Assembly: GCA_029062895.1 (NCBI GenBank)
Contig: JAIDPF010000092.1
Span: forward strand, 1 to 35,156
DNA length: 35,156 bases
Reading direction: 5' to 3'
Source: Lachnospiraceae bacterium
GTDB lineage: Bacteria; Bacillota; Clostridia; Lachnospirales; Lachnospiraceae
The notes below the pieces were generated by a model. That model saw only the letters and a list, made by a program, of their open reading frames with translations. It was not told where the DNA came from and did no database searches. Shown here one piece after another: positions 1-9,398 of the stretch. Within the stretch, counting starts at the first letter, position 1. Each line of letters opens with the position of its first letter. Both the position numbers and the translations under genes were made by a program.

Positions 1-149
1 TATTATAAATGTGCATGTTATTAATAAAATCAAATATTAGGTTTAGTAAAAATTTATTAATAAAACAATTAACAAAAATAATATATTCAATATATTAAAA
101 AAATTATTTTATAAACATTATTAAGTGATAAAAGGAAAGGAATTTGCGG
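1..149. other. AT-rich leader upstream of the large secreted protein
   Basis: This stretch is overwhelmingly A and T, with no open frame of note. It ends in a ribosome site, AAAGGAAAGG at 131-140, placed correctly for the ATG at 150. Several TATAAT-like words occur but base composition makes a promoter call unreliable. It resembles in style the AT-rich leader in front of the other giant secreted protein at 32140. Confidence 0.5.
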
Positions 150-3100
150 ATGAAAAAACGAAAAAGCGCAATCAGGAGCAAGAAGGTAAGAACTATGGCG
201 TTGGTTATGGCGGCAGTTATAGTATTAGGTTCTATCCCCTCCATACCAGCAAGAGCGGAAGACGAGTTATACCCCTATATGATCTTTGCCGCATCGGATG
301 ATGAGGGTGCGGTTACGTTTGTTGTTAATAATGCAGGCATTAACGGAAGCGTTGCTACCAACGGAACCATTGCCGTTACCGGGGGCAACTGCAACATCAA
401 TGGCACAAGGACGGAGCGTGCCGGAGAAAGCGGCGAGCCGCTTTTGATGCCGGATCTTCGGGAACGGATTCAAAATACATACTTTGCGGCAGGGACGGAG
501 GCGCATGCGGAGGATTATGCGCTGGAAGAGATCAATATCAATGTAAATACCCCGATCGAAGGGGGCGGGGAGGTATCGCTGACCGGCAATATCAACTTAA
601 ATGCCGGAATCATGGCGCAGGAAGATATTGTACTTGACGGTGAAGTAAAGAATTCAGGGGATGTAGTGCTGTATTCCGCATCCGGCAACGTAGTCATCGA
701 CAGCACTAACGTGAACCTGAACGGTCTTGTCTATGCACCCTATGGAGAGATACGGATCACCTCTATGAATGTGAACATGAACAATGTGATCCTGATCGCG
801 CAGAAGGTTACAATAGAGACTAACGGCATCAATGGCGGCATGAACCAGGGAATGGCGCAGTTTATCGGAACAGAATATAATGTAATAGGGTGTGGATCAG
901 GAAATGACCATCCTGTGAATCCGGAAAATCCTGACCCAGTAGACCCGGAGAATCCGGAAATTGACTGGTCTGTGGATACGGACGGCGACGGACTTCCAGA
1001 TGCGCTGGAGGAAGAAGTCGGGACCGACCCGGAAATGGTAGATACGGACGGGGACGGATTAAGCGATTATGAGGAAATATTTATTACATGGACTGACCCG
1101 ATCAATCCATCTTCCGTACAGTCAGGCGTATTGGATGTGGATGCGGACAGTGACGGGGATGGGATTCCCAACCGGGAGGAACTTGATAAAGGATTAAACC
1201 CCGCAAGTGCGGACAGCGATTATGACGGTGTCTCCGATTATGACGAGCTTTATGTATATGGAACCGACCCGGTAAATGCAGACAGCGACGGGGACGGTAT
1301 CAAGGACGGGGATGAGATCAGCCTTGGACTTGATTCCTTAAACGGGAGCACAAACGGCGTGCCGGATGGGGAATATATGATTCATCAGACAGTCGATGCG
1401 GACAGTGAAGCACTGGCAGAGATCAATACAGCAGCAAACCCCTACCGTCTTTCCATAGAACTGGACGCATCCGGATATGTGGAGGGGAATATCATTGCAA
1501 GGGAAAGTCCATATGCAGTTTCAGTGGAAAATGACGCAGTCCTTGGGATTGTTGCAGGACTGGAATATCAGAGCGGCATAGCGGAAAACGTGACGCTGCA
1601 GTTCGAGATCACAGAACCGTACCGGGAGAATGTATCAGGACTGTATGCGCAGTATTCGGAAGAAAATCAGGGAATCCGCAGGTTTACGGTATTCTGTTGG
1701 GTGGATGAAGTGAACATGATGGTTCCGGTTAGGACACAATATGATCTGGAGCATAACAGCGTCTATGCAGAAGTAAATAGATTCGGGACTTATTACCTAA
1801 TAGATCGGGAATTATGGTATGAACAGCTTGGCATCATGCCCGATGACATGGAAGGACTGTATGAGAACAGCATACAGACGTATTCTGCCGCGATGGACAG
1901 CGGAGTGGAAGCCGTTGCCGCGGACAAGGAGGCTTATGCACTGATTAATGGGGAGTCTAAGAAGGTCTATCTGTACGGTGGACATATGTATGCAGTTTAC
2001 GCTGGACCTGCAACATGGACGGAGGCGAAGGTTTACTGTGAAAGCCTTGGCGGACATCTGGTGGTGATTACCTCACAGGAGGAACAGGATTTTATTGAGG
2101 AATATGTGCTGACGGTGGACATTGCGCAAGGATACTGGATTGGCGGGTATTCGGAGAACTATCCGTATGACTTTAAGTGGGTAACGGGAGAGGAATTTGA
2201 TTATGCCAACTGGGCAGAGGGGGAGCCGAATTTCTCAAGCGAGCTGTGTATCGAGATTTATGGAAATTATAACGGTTGGGACGGGTACTGGAACAATTGC
2301 CCTGTAAACATAACAAATAGCATTATCTGTGAATGGGAAGAGGAAAGTATGTCAGAGAACGACATAAGGGTGTATAATGCCTTGATATGGACTGCTTTGC
2401 CGGAGGATTTTGGACCAGTGTCCATTAACAATATGCAGGATTATGATGGAGACAGTCTCTTGGATGTAGATGAGATTATGTTTGAACATGAGTTATACGG
2501 CGGACCGGATGAGAATGGTGAGTATGAGCTTCCGACCCTTTGGGAGGTCTTTGCTTACGCAGTGGATCAAACCGGAGTACCACTGCCGGAGGAATGGGGG
2601 CTTGGATATTACTTATCGCAGCAACTGTTTGATACGAAGGTGGTACTGGTGCGTTCTGATCCGACAAGGATCGATACGGACGGAGATCTGTTTATGGACG
2701 GGTACAGCGAGGCAACGGCGCAGGACGGATACTATCCGTATGCGGATCCGAAGCCCATGATATCGGATGTCAGGATAACGTCGCTGGCAAATGACTATAT
2801 CTCGATTGATTATGAGTGCCTGGGAAACGCGCAGGATTGGAGTAAAATAAATAACTACAATCCTGCATCTTATGGAGGAAACCAGTATTGGTTTGATATA
2901 TATGGCACAACGGGAAAAGACATGATTTTTTGCAACGGAACATGTTCAGGAAACGATGTGCAGGAACGCGGCTGTGGGTTGATTGCTGCAGCAGATACGC
3001 TATTATATATGATGATCGGCGAAATAGGCGAAGATACAATGGTTACTTTTGAAAAGTCCGGTATTACAGTAGATATTAAAGACAGTTATCATAATATAGA

Positions 3101-3626
3101 TTATGAGACATACATTGATTATGTGACGGGAATATCTGATTATTTTAAGATCACCAATCAGGGTGTTCCAGGAGCGCAAATCCCTTTCTTTGCAGGAAAA
3201 GGGACATTGGAGGATGGTGTCGAAAATGCTGGGCGTGCTTTGGGTTACAGATACGAATCGAAATGGGTTGGGATTAATGATGAGGAGTATAATTTAGAAT
3301 TAATACGTGGAAGGCTTTGGGAAGATATCCCTGTTATCTTCTCATATATAGACATATGGCATATGCGACAACCAGAAAATGCGGAAAAAATGACGACTTA
3401 TAGGCTAGAAGACATGGTATATGTATATAATGAAGAAGATTCAACAAATGGTCATTATATGACGATTACAGGTGTGATAGAATATAGTGAGGATGTAAAA
3501 GGTTTAGTTGGTCATAAGACGATGTTAAGGATATCTACTTTTGGATGGGAACGATATGTAGATTACGACTGGTACGCAGACCATGTTGGATATTTTTCAA
3601 ATCTGTTGTATATTGGGGAATATTAA
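150..3626 (+). CDS. Large secreted multidomain protein: thrombospondin type 3 repeats, C-type lectin domain, C39-like cysteine peptidase domain
   Basis: A secreted surface or extracellular protein of 1158 residues. A TTG at 144 is in frame, but the ribosome site at 131-140 fits the ATG at 150 better. A Lys/Arg-rich signal peptide with hydrophobic core ends near residue 37 (IPARA-ED). Residues 40-245 are Asn/Gly/Val-rich with beta-helix-like periodicity. A Pro/Glu linker precedes about five acidic Ca-binding thrombospondin type 3 repeats (DTDGDGLPD and variants, about 276-400). A beta-sandwich-like segment covers about 420-555. Residues about 612-732 look like a C-type lectin fold ([28 protein letters not shown], final Cys). 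The C-terminal third carries a papain/C39-like arrangement: [12 protein letters not shown] with candidate nucleophile C942 and NGHYMTITG with candidate H1102. Peptidase activity is inferred from these motifs only. The gene is followed after 36 bases by a membrane protein, probably co-transcribed. Substrate unknown. Confidence 0.8.
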   Translation: MKKRKSAIRSKKVRTMALVMAAVIVLGSIPSIPARAEDELYPYMIFAASDDEGAVTFVVNNAGINGSVATNGTIAVTGGNCNINGTRTERAGESGEPLLMPDLRERIQNTYFAAGTEAHAEDYALEEININVNTPIEGGGEVSLTGNINLNAGIMAQEDIVLDGEVKNSGDVVLYSASGNVVIDSTNVNLNGLVYAPYGEIRITSMNVNMNNVILIAQKVTIETNGINGGMNQGMAQFIGTEYNVIGCGSGNDHPVNPENPDPVDPENPEIDWSVDTDGDGLPDALEEEVGTDPEMVDTDGDGLSDYEEIFITWTDPINPSSVQSGVLDVDADSDGDGIPNREELDKGLNPASADSDYDGVSDYDELYVYGTDPVNADSDGDGIKDGDEISLGLDSLNGSTNGVPDGEYMIHQTVDADSEALAEINTAANPYRLSIELDASGYVEGNIIARESPYAVSVENDAVLGIVAGLEYQSGIAENVTLQFEITEPYRENVSGLYAQYSEENQGIRRFTVFCWVDEVNMMVPVRTQYDLEHNSVYAEVNRFGTYYLIDRELWYEQLGIMPDDMEGLYENSIQTYSAAMDSGVEAVAADKEAYALINGESKKVYLYGGHMYAVYAGPATWTEAKVYCESLGGHLVVITSQEEQDFIEEYVLTVDIAQGYWIGGYSENYPYDFKWVTGEEFDYANWAEGEPNFSSELCIEIYGNYNGWDGYWNNCPVNITNSIICEWEEESMSENDIRVYNALIWTALPEDFGPVSINNMQDYDGDSLLDVDEIMFEHELYGGPDENGEYELPTLWEVFAYAVDQTGVPLPEEWGLGYYLSQQLFDTKVVLVRSDPTRIDTDGDLFMDGYSEATAQDGYYPYADPKPMISDVRITSLANDYISIDYECLGNAQDWSKINNYNPASYGGNQYWFDIYGTTGKDMIFCNGTCSGNDVQERGCGLIAAADTLLYMMIGEIGEDTMVTFEKSGITVDIKDSYHNIDYETYIDYVTGISDYFKITNQGVPGAQIPFFAGKGTLEDGVENAGRALGYRYESKWVGINDEEYNLELIRGRLWEDIPVIFSYIDIWHMRQPENAEKMTTYRLEDMVYVYNEEDSTNGHYMTITGVIEYSEDVKGLVGHKTMLRISTFGWERYVDYDWYADHVGYFSNLLYIGEY

Positions 3627-3662
3627 CTGTTATCGCGCTTATTGGGGGAAGGGGAGAAAACG

Positions 3663-4703
3663 ATGAAGATGGGAGTCGACCTTGTTATCATTTATATGAT
3701 GATGATGTTTGGTCCATGGGTGTTATTGTGCCTCGGAATAATGGGACTTGTTTTAATTTCTTTTGGAAAAAAGGAAGCTCGCTGGGTAATAAAGATCCTT
3801 GGATCTGTAATATTATGTATCATATTATGGGCGTTTGTGAATGTTATAAATTATATTATTGTGTATGAGTCTATGTGGTATGGCATATGGCTGGCATTGT
3901 GTCTGACAGTTACGGTGGTCACGGTCATTGTCCAGTGGATCAATAAAAAGCTCCTTAAAAAGAAGCCGATCCATTGGGCAAAAAAATTAGCTGCATATGT
4001 AGTTTTTTATGCTATAACATTATTTGTTTTATGGAAGGGTTTAAAGCCATATTTAGAGCCATATCCCAGCAACTGGCTTGCAACAAATAAGGTATACCGT
4101 GAACTTGCGTATGAGTTGTATAATCTGGAACTGGATTGTTATGAATATGAGAGGATACATAAAGGTTCTGATGGAGAAATTGTTATTTCTTTTGAAGAAC
4201 ATTCATACCTTTCGGATCATATTTTGAGAAGGACGCTACAACAAAGGGATTATATAGTGATTAAAACTGCGGTTGAGGAATATATGGAAGTGAATGAAAG
4301 TTTCCAAGGAAACAAAATAAACCTTGATTTTCGTATTGGTGGTTCTGGAGGGCCTTTATGTAGTATTTATAATTTTGACCCCGAGACGGGAGAAATAGGA
4401 ACAGAGGTACCTCGTTGGTTTGCTGAAGGTATTTATGCAAACAATTGTACGGAGTTAGCGGAATTTTATCATGATTTTTCGAAAATCAGCGCTAGCATCG
4501 AAACAATAGATGACATGCAGGAACTTGCAAACCTACGTAACCTTACCTATCTTCATTTATATGTTGGCGGTGCGGTTAGAGAGGATAAAGAATTAGAAAA
4601 GCAATATTTAGAAGAGTTAAATACATTATTACCGGATTGTGAGATTCATCTAAATCAATATAATATTGAAATTCGTCCCGCTTGGGAGGAATTCTCTGAC
4701 TAA
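3663..4703 (+). CDS. Membrane protein with about four TM helices and a large soluble C-terminal domain, unknown function
   Basis: I do not recognise a family. An in-frame TTG at 3642 exists, but AGGGGAG at about 3650-3656 supports the ATG at 3663, giving 346 residues. The first 140 residues contain four hydrophobic segments (about 5-30, 38-63, 68-90 and 105-127) separated by short Lys-rich loops. The remaining 200 residues are soluble and acidic. Near the C-terminus a leucine-rich-repeat-like stretch appears (ELANLRNLTYLHLYV), which may be a degenerate repeat or a protein-binding strand. It lies 36 bases after the secreted peptidase-like gene on the same strand. The pair may work together, for example as secreted enzyme plus membrane partner or protective factor, but nothing in the sequence proves this. 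Confidence 0.65.
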   Translation: MKMGVDLVIIYMMMMFGPWVLLCLGIMGLVLISFGKKEARWVIKILGSVILCIILWAFVNVINYIIVYESMWYGIWLALCLTVTVVTVIVQWINKKLLKKKPIHWAKKLAAYVVFYAITLFVLWKGLKPYLEPYPSNWLATNKVYRELAYELYNLELDCYEYERIHKGSDGEIVISFEEHSYLSDHILRRTLQQRDYIVIKTAVEEYMEVNESFQGNKINLDFRIGGSGGPLCSIYNFDPETGEIGTEVPRWFAEGIYANNCTELAEFYHDFSKISASIETIDDMQELANLRNLTYLHLYVGGAVREDKELEKQYLEELNTLLPDCEIHLNQYNIEIRPAWEEFSD

Positions 4704-4858
4704 AAATAGAAATATAATTCTTTATCACATCAATGGTAAAACGACATCCAATTAATGCTTGCACATCACCAAAAAAACTTATATAGTATATATCAATAAA
4801 TAATGATATAGACAGAGGCAGTTGACTCTGTCTATATCTGCCTAAAGCGGACTGGTCG
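4704..4858. other. Convergent intergenic region
   Basis: This 155-base AT-rich gap lies between the membrane protein (plus) and the superoxide dismutase (minus), which converge here. Its only clear structure is the 13-bp inverted repeat at 4805-4838, listed separately. Confidence 0.5.
4805..4838 (-). terminator. Perfect 13-bp hairpin downstream of the superoxide dismutase gene
   Basis: GATATAGACAGAG at 4805-4817 is exactly complementary to CTCTGTCTATATC at 4826-4838, with an 8-base loop. It sits about 20 bases past the minus-strand dismutase stop and between convergent genes. On the minus strand it is followed by an AT-rich run (ATTATTTATTG) rather than a clean T-tract. On the plus strand there is no T-tract. 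Terminator function, most likely for the dismutase, is therefore inferred. Confidence 0.5.
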
Positions 4859-5344
4859 TTAAAAAGGATGTATCACGCCACAGGCGATCTTGGTTCCGGA
4901 ATTGCCGGAGGGCTGTGTGGTAAAATCATCAGGTTTTTCATGCACGATCACTGATTTGCCGATTACCTGAGGGATTGTAAGCTGTTCCGCATAGACGGTC
5001 ATAAAGGAATAGCCGTTGCAGGAGAGGAGCGGCGGAAGATCGCCCGCGTGTTTCGGATGCGGCTGATTAAGAGGATTGTAATGGCTTCCGGTGTTGGCAA
5101 AATCATCCGAACAGTCGCCGTTTTCATGGATATGGAAACCATAAAAGGAAGGGTACTCTGTGGTTTCTGACGGCAAATGATAAAATTCCGCTGCGATCAG
5201 GATCCCTTCATAAGGCGTCTGATAGAAGCGGACGGTTCCTTTTAAGTCGGGATATTTGTTACTTCCGTAAACAAGGGCGAGCGCCTGCGGAGAGTTATCA
5301 TGCATAAGATTCATGAAGTAATCATAACAGGGATAAAAAACCAT
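4859..5344 (-). CDS. Superoxide dismutase family protein (Cu/Zn type)
   Basis: Cu/Zn superoxide dismutases convert superoxide to oxygen and hydrogen peroxide. The 161-residue product has the expected signatures: GFHIHENGDC (two Cu ligands), GSHYNP (bridging His), HPKHAGDLP (Zn ligands, including the Asp) and KSVIVHEKPDD (the last Cu ligand), followed by GNSGTKIACGVI. All metal ligands and both disulfide-position cysteines appear present. At the position of the active-site Arg of the animal enzymes (GNAGSR) there is Lys (GNSGTK). There is no obvious signal peptide, so it seems cytoplasmic, whereas many bacterial relatives are exported. The start at 5344 has AAGGAA seven bases upstream. It is divergent from the GH3 gene, with a 7-bp palindrome between them. 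Confidence 0.85.
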   Translation of the reverse strand: MVFYPCYDYFMNLMHDNSPQALALVYGSNKYPDLKGTVRFYQTPYEGILIAAEFYHLPSETTEYPSFYGFHIHENGDCSDDFANTGSHYNPLNQPHPKHAGDLPPLLSCNGYSFMTVYAEQLTIPQVIGKSVIVHEKPDDFTTQPSGNSGTKIACGVIHPF

Positions 5345-5447
5345 GATTGTTCCTTAATAAAAAGGTTTGCTTATCTATATGCATTACGTTGCATAAAGGT
5401 GAATTTGTTTGCTTAAGAATATGTCGATGCTGCATAATATCATTTTC

Positions 5448-5470
5448 GTTATTGAAAGTTTTGCAATAAC
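5448..5470. promoter_or_regulatory. Operator-like inverted repeat in the divergent sod/GH3 spacer
   Basis: GTTATTG at 5448-5454 and CAATAAC at 5464-5470 are perfect inverted repeats separated by 9 bases. They lie in the 255-base spacer between the divergent dismutase and GH3 genes. No open frame or other clear structure is seen in the spacer, apart from a short TTTGT-TTT-ACAAA palindrome around 5552-5566. A regulator binding site is possible but unproven. Confidence 0.35.
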
Positions 5471-5599
5471 CTGTGCTTTAATATATAAGATAATTGCGAA
5501 AGAGTTATGTAAGCCTCATAGACAGAATTGTGGAACAAAAAATTATAAAGTATTTGTTTTACAAACGCCTAATTTAATATAAAAGAGAGGAGACGGAGT

Positions 5600-8008
5600 A
5601 TGACAAGAAAAGAATTGGAAGAACTTTGCGCGAAGATGACATTGGAGGAAAAAGCGGGACTATGTTCCGGCAGTGACTTCTGGCATACGAAGCCGGTAGA
5701 ACGTCTTGGCGTACCGGCAATGATGGTATCCGATGGACCGCATGGACTTCGTAAACAGAAAGACGAGGGCGATCATCTGGGTGTGAATGACAGTATTAAG
5801 GCAGTCTGTTTTCCGACCGGATGTACGATCGCAGCTTCTTTTGACAGGGATTTGATCAGGGAAATGGGAGAGGCCCTTGGCACTTCCTGTCAGGCAGAGG
5901 GTGTGGGCGTAATCTTGGGCCCGGCTGTGAATATCAAACGTTCTCCTTTATGCGGACGGAATTTTGAGTATTATTCCGAAGATCCTTATGTTGCCGGAGA
6001 GATGGCGGCAAGTTATATTGAAGGCGTACAGAGTAAGCATGTGGGAACCAGTATCAAGCATTTTATGGCAAATAGTCAGGAAACAAGGAGAATGTCTTCG
6101 GATTCCAGAGTGGATGAGCGGACGATGAGAGAGATCTATCTGCCCGCATTTGAAACGGCAGTCAAAAAATCAAAACCATGGACAGTGATGTGCTCTTATA
6201 ACCGTATTAACGGAACTTATGCTGCAGAAAATAAATGGCTGCTGACAGAGCTTCTTCGGGACGAATGGGGATTTGATGGATTTGTTGTCAGTGACTGGGG
6301 CGCTGTCAATGACCGTGTGGCAGGAGTAAAGGCAGGGCTTGATCTGGAAATGCCGCCTTCCTTTGGAGTAAATGATAAGCTGATCGTAGAGGCTGTAAAA
6401 AACGGTACGCTGGAAGAAAAGGTATTGGATGAAGCGGTGATCCGTATTTTAAATATAATATACCGTTATATGGAGCATCGTGATAAGACGGCTGTATTTG
6501 ATCGGGACGCGCAGCATGATTTCAGTAGGAAGGCGGCGGAGGAATCTCTGGTGCTTTTGAAAAATGAGGGCGTTCTGCCATTGAAGAAAGAGCAAAAGAT
6601 TGTCATCATCGGACAGTATGCAAAAAAACCGAGATATCAGGGTGGCGGCAGTTCGCACATCAATAGTCATAAGGTATCAGGTATGCTTGATTTTGTGCAG
6701 GATATGAAAAATGTCACCTATGCCCAGGGGTATGATGACAGATTAGAGGAAGCTGCCGATATGGCTGGCGGTCATGCTGACAGCATCGATCCTAAGAGTG
6801 CGGATATAGCGAAGGCCTTATTAGACGAAGCGGTTCAGGCAGCAAAAGAAGCGGAGGTGGCAGTCATTTTTGCCGGACTGCCGGACAGCTTCGAGTCAGA
6901 GGGATATGACAGAAAGCATATGCGGATGCCGGACAGTCAGAATACGTTGATTCATGAAATTGCGAAGGTTCAGCCCAATACCATTGTGGTTCTGCACAAT
7001 GGTTCTCCGGTAGAGATGCCTTGGGTAGATGAGGTCAAAGGTATTCTGGAGGCCTATCTGGGCGGTGAAGCAGTAGGCGAAGCGGAGTATAATATTTTAT
7101 TTGGCAACGTCAACCCCAGCGGCAAGCTGGCAGAGACATTTCCGCTGCGGTTAGAGGACAATCCTTCGTATCTGTATTATATTGGGGAAGGGGATATGAC
7201 GGAATACCGGGAGGGCGTCTTTGTGGGATACCGTTATTACGATACAAAGAAAATGCAGGTGCTGTTTCCGTTTGGACATGGACTGAGTTATACGGAATTT
7301 ACCTATTCCAATCTCCGACTGGAGTGCGGCAGCGATGTAAAAGATCAGGTAAGCCGTCAGGGTGCGGTTGGCAATGTTGCTGCGGGAGACTTGAGTATCG
7401 ATGGTATGCTCAGAATCAAAGATACGGATCGTCTGAAGGTGTTCATTGATATTACGAATACAGGAAAAGTGGAAGGAAAAGAAGTTGTCCAGCTTTATGT
7501 TGCCGACAAGGAAAGCTCTGTCATCCGTCCAATGAAAGAGTTGAAAGGATTTGAAAAGGTCAGTTTAAAACCGGGCGAGACAAAGACAGTACAGTTTACG
7601 CTGGATGCCAGAGCATTTGCTTATTATCATACGGAGCTGAAGGAATTTTTTGTGGAAAGTGGAATCTTTAATATTTTAGTCGGAAGCTCCTCCAGAGAGA
7701 TCCATGGAGAAGGCAAGGTTTATGTAGAGGGAACCAGAGTATATAAACCTAAATATCATCTGAATACGACGATTGGCGATCTTATGAAGGATGAAAAAGC
7801 ATCACGTATTCTCGCGCCGTTATTTACAGCCAGTACGTTAGTGGAAGTCTGTGATACGGATAGTGCGGAAAAGGGTGAAGAGGATTCCTTTACGGGATTG
7901 CAGGAGGCAATGATGGGGTATCTGCCGCTTCGCGGAATGGTAAGCTTTCAGGATGGATCAGTTGATTTTGAGAAACTTCAGAAGATTCTGGATCAATTGA
8001 ACGAATAG
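5600..8008 (+). CDS. Glycoside hydrolase family 3 beta-glycosidase (beta-glucosidase-like)
   Basis: GH3 enzymes remove terminal beta-linked sugars from oligosaccharides. The 802-residue protein has the family layout. The N-terminal TIM-barrel domain (about 1-300) contains MVSDGPHGLR, SIKHF and the nucleophile loop GFVVSDWGAV, whose SDW Asp is the expected catalytic residue. The alpha/beta sandwich (about 310-560) has ESLVLLKNEGVLPL and the GGGSSHIN loop. The fibronectin III-like domain (about 610-715) has NTGKVEGKEVVQLYV and RPMKELKGFEKV. A further 85-residue tail ends the protein. There is no signal peptide, so it acts inside the cell on imported oligosaccharides. The start has GAGAGGAG about 8 bases upstream. 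Substrate cannot be fixed from sequence, but the nearby GH5 cellulase makes cello-oligosaccharides plausible. Confidence 0.92.
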   Translation: MTRKELEELCAKMTLEEKAGLCSGSDFWHTKPVERLGVPAMMVSDGPHGLRKQKDEGDHLGVNDSIKAVCFPTGCTIAASFDRDLIREMGEALGTSCQAEGVGVILGPAVNIKRSPLCGRNFEYYSEDPYVAGEMAASYIEGVQSKHVGTSIKHFMANSQETRRMSSDSRVDERTMREIYLPAFETAVKKSKPWTVMCSYNRINGTYAAENKWLLTELLRDEWGFDGFVVSDWGAVNDRVAGVKAGLDLEMPPSFGVNDKLIVEAVKNGTLEEKVLDEAVIRILNIIYRYMEHRDKTAVFDRDAQHDFSRKAAEESLVLLKNEGVLPLKKEQKIVIIGQYAKKPRYQGGGSSHINSHKVSGMLDFVQDMKNVTYAQGYDDRLEEAADMAGGHADSIDPKSADIAKALLDEAVQAAKEAEVAVIFAGLPDSFESEGYDRKHMRMPDSQNTLIHEIAKVQPNTIVVLHNGSPVEMPWVDEVKGILEAYLGGEAVGEAEYNILFGNVNPSGKLAETFPLRLEDNPSYLYYIGEGDMTEYREGVFVGYRYYDTKKMQVLFPFGHGLSYTEFTYSNLRLECGSDVKDQVSRQGAVGNVAAGDLSIDGMLRIKDTDRLKVFIDITNTGKVEGKEVVQLYVADKESSVIRPMKELKGFEKVSLKPGETKTVQFTLDARAFAYYHTELKEFFVESGIFNILVGSSSREIHGEGKVYVEGTRVYKPKYHLNTTIGDLMKDEKASRILAPLFTASTLVEVCDTDSAEKGEEDSFTGLQEAMMGYLPLRGMVSFQDGSVDFEKLQKILDQLNE

Positions 8009-8052
8009 AAGAAATAGGTCGCAGTAAAACTGCTCTGACATGGGGGATTAGT

Positions 8053-9312
8053 ATGGAAACATCTGCGGTAGCGATATTGAAAAAGGGCGAGGGCAGACTG
8101 CTTAAGGCAGGAGGACTCTGGATCTTTGATAATGAGATCGACGCCATTAGGGGAACGTATGCCGATAGCGGTATCGTGGCGGAGGAAGCCGTGCGGAATG
8201 GGGGCTATTGTAATGGAGATATCGTGAACGTCGAAGATTTTGACGGGTATCCCATGGGGAAGGGCTTTATCAATTTAAATTCCAAGATCAGAATCCGCAT
8301 GATGACCCGCGTATCAGATCAGAAAATTGATGAGGATTTTCTCCGGATGCGTGTGAAGGACGCATGGGAATACCGGAAGAAGACAGTAGATATCAGCAGC
8401 TGTCGCGTAATCTTTGGAGAGGCGGATTTTTTGCCGGGACTGGTGGTTGATAAATTCGCAGATGTGTTGGTGGTTCAGTCACTTGCGCTTGGCATTGACC
8501 GTTATAAAGAGACCATTATCGGGATGCTAAAAACGGCGATGACTGAGGACGGCATCACCATCCGCGGTGTCTATGAGAGAAGTGATGCCAAGGAACGTGA
8601 AAAAGAAGGTATGGCACGTGTCACGGGATTTCTCGGTAAGGAATTTGACACCAGAGTCCCGATCGTGGAAAATGGTGTGAAGTATATCGTAGATGTAAAA
8701 GACGGTCAGAAGACGGGATTCTTTTTAGACCAGAAATATAACCGCCTTGCCATCCAGAAACTGTGTAAGGATGCCAAAGTGTTAGACTGCTTTACCCATA
8801 CGGGTTCCTTTGCGCTAAATGCCGGGATCGCCGGGGCAAAGAATGTATTAGGCGTGGATGCTTCTAAGCTTGCGGTAGAGCAGGCTGCGGAGAACGCCGC
8901 ACTAAATGGACTTTCCGAAACTGTAAGATTTCAATGTGAGGATGTATTTGAACTATTGCCAAAATTGATCGAACAGGGCGAGCAGTATGATGTGGTGATC
9001 TTGGATCCGCCTGCATTTACCAAATCCCGAAGCTCTATAAAGAATGCCGTGAAAGGTTATCGTGAGATCAATCTCAGGGGGATGAAACTGGTGAAAGACG
9101 GAGGTTATCTGGCAACATGTTCCTGCTCCCATTTTATGGATTATGAGCTCTTTACCAGAACGATCGGCGAAGCGGCAAGGAGCGCTCATAAACGGCTGCG
9201 TCAGGTGGAATTCCGCACCCAGTCCCCAGATCACCCGATCTTGTGGTCAGCGGAGGAAAGTTACTATTTAAAGTTTTATATTTTTCAGGTGTGCAGCGCA
9301 AGTTTCCCGTGA
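8053..9312 (+). CDS. RlmI-like class I SAM-dependent rRNA (cytosine-C5) methyltransferase
   Basis: Resembles the RlmI/YccW family that methylates a cytosine of 23S rRNA. The N-terminal part (about 1-75) is PUA-like (KKGEGRLLKAGGLWIF). A central domain has DFLPGLVVDKF and the family segment DVKDGQKTGFFLDQKYNR. The Rossmann methyltransferase domain carries VLDCFTHTGSFALNAG (SAM motif I), ILDPPAFTKS (motif IV) and ATCSCSH (the catalytic Cys region). Length, 419 residues, fits the family. GGGGGA lies just before the ATG. It follows the GH3 gene by 44 bases across a small GCAGT-AAA-ACTGC hairpin, so the two may share a transcript, though their functions are unrelated. Confidence 0.9.
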   Translation: METSAVAILKKGEGRLLKAGGLWIFDNEIDAIRGTYADSGIVAEEAVRNGGYCNGDIVNVEDFDGYPMGKGFINLNSKIRIRMMTRVSDQKIDEDFLRMRVKDAWEYRKKTVDISSCRVIFGEADFLPGLVVDKFADVLVVQSLALGIDRYKETIIGMLKTAMTEDGITIRGVYERSDAKEREKEGMARVTGFLGKEFDTRVPIVENGVKYIVDVKDGQKTGFFLDQKYNRLAIQKLCKDAKVLDCFTHTGSFALNAGIAGAKNVLGVDASKLAVEQAAENAALNGLSETVRFQCEDVFELLPKLIEQGEQYDVVILDPPAFTKSRSSIKNAVKGYREINLRGMKLVKDGGYLATCSCSHFMDYELFTRTIGEAARSAHKRLRQVEFRTQSPDHPILWSAEESYYLKFYIFQVCSASFP

Positions 9313-9331
9313 ATGTTATCATAAAATAGAA

Positions 9332-9360
9332 TTGAAACATAAGTTTGATAATGCTATAAT
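9332..9360 (+). promoter_or_regulatory. Sigma-A promoter for the antiporter gene
   Basis: TTGAAA at 9332-9337 and TATAAT at 9355-9360 are separated by exactly 17 bases. TG at 9352-9353 gives an extended -10 (TGCTATAAT). It sits 39 bases before the GTG start of the antiporter, in the gap after the methyltransferase stop. Confidence 0.85.
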
Positions 9361-9398
9361 TTAGATTTGGAAAGTGATGGAAAGGCAGGGCAGTTTCT

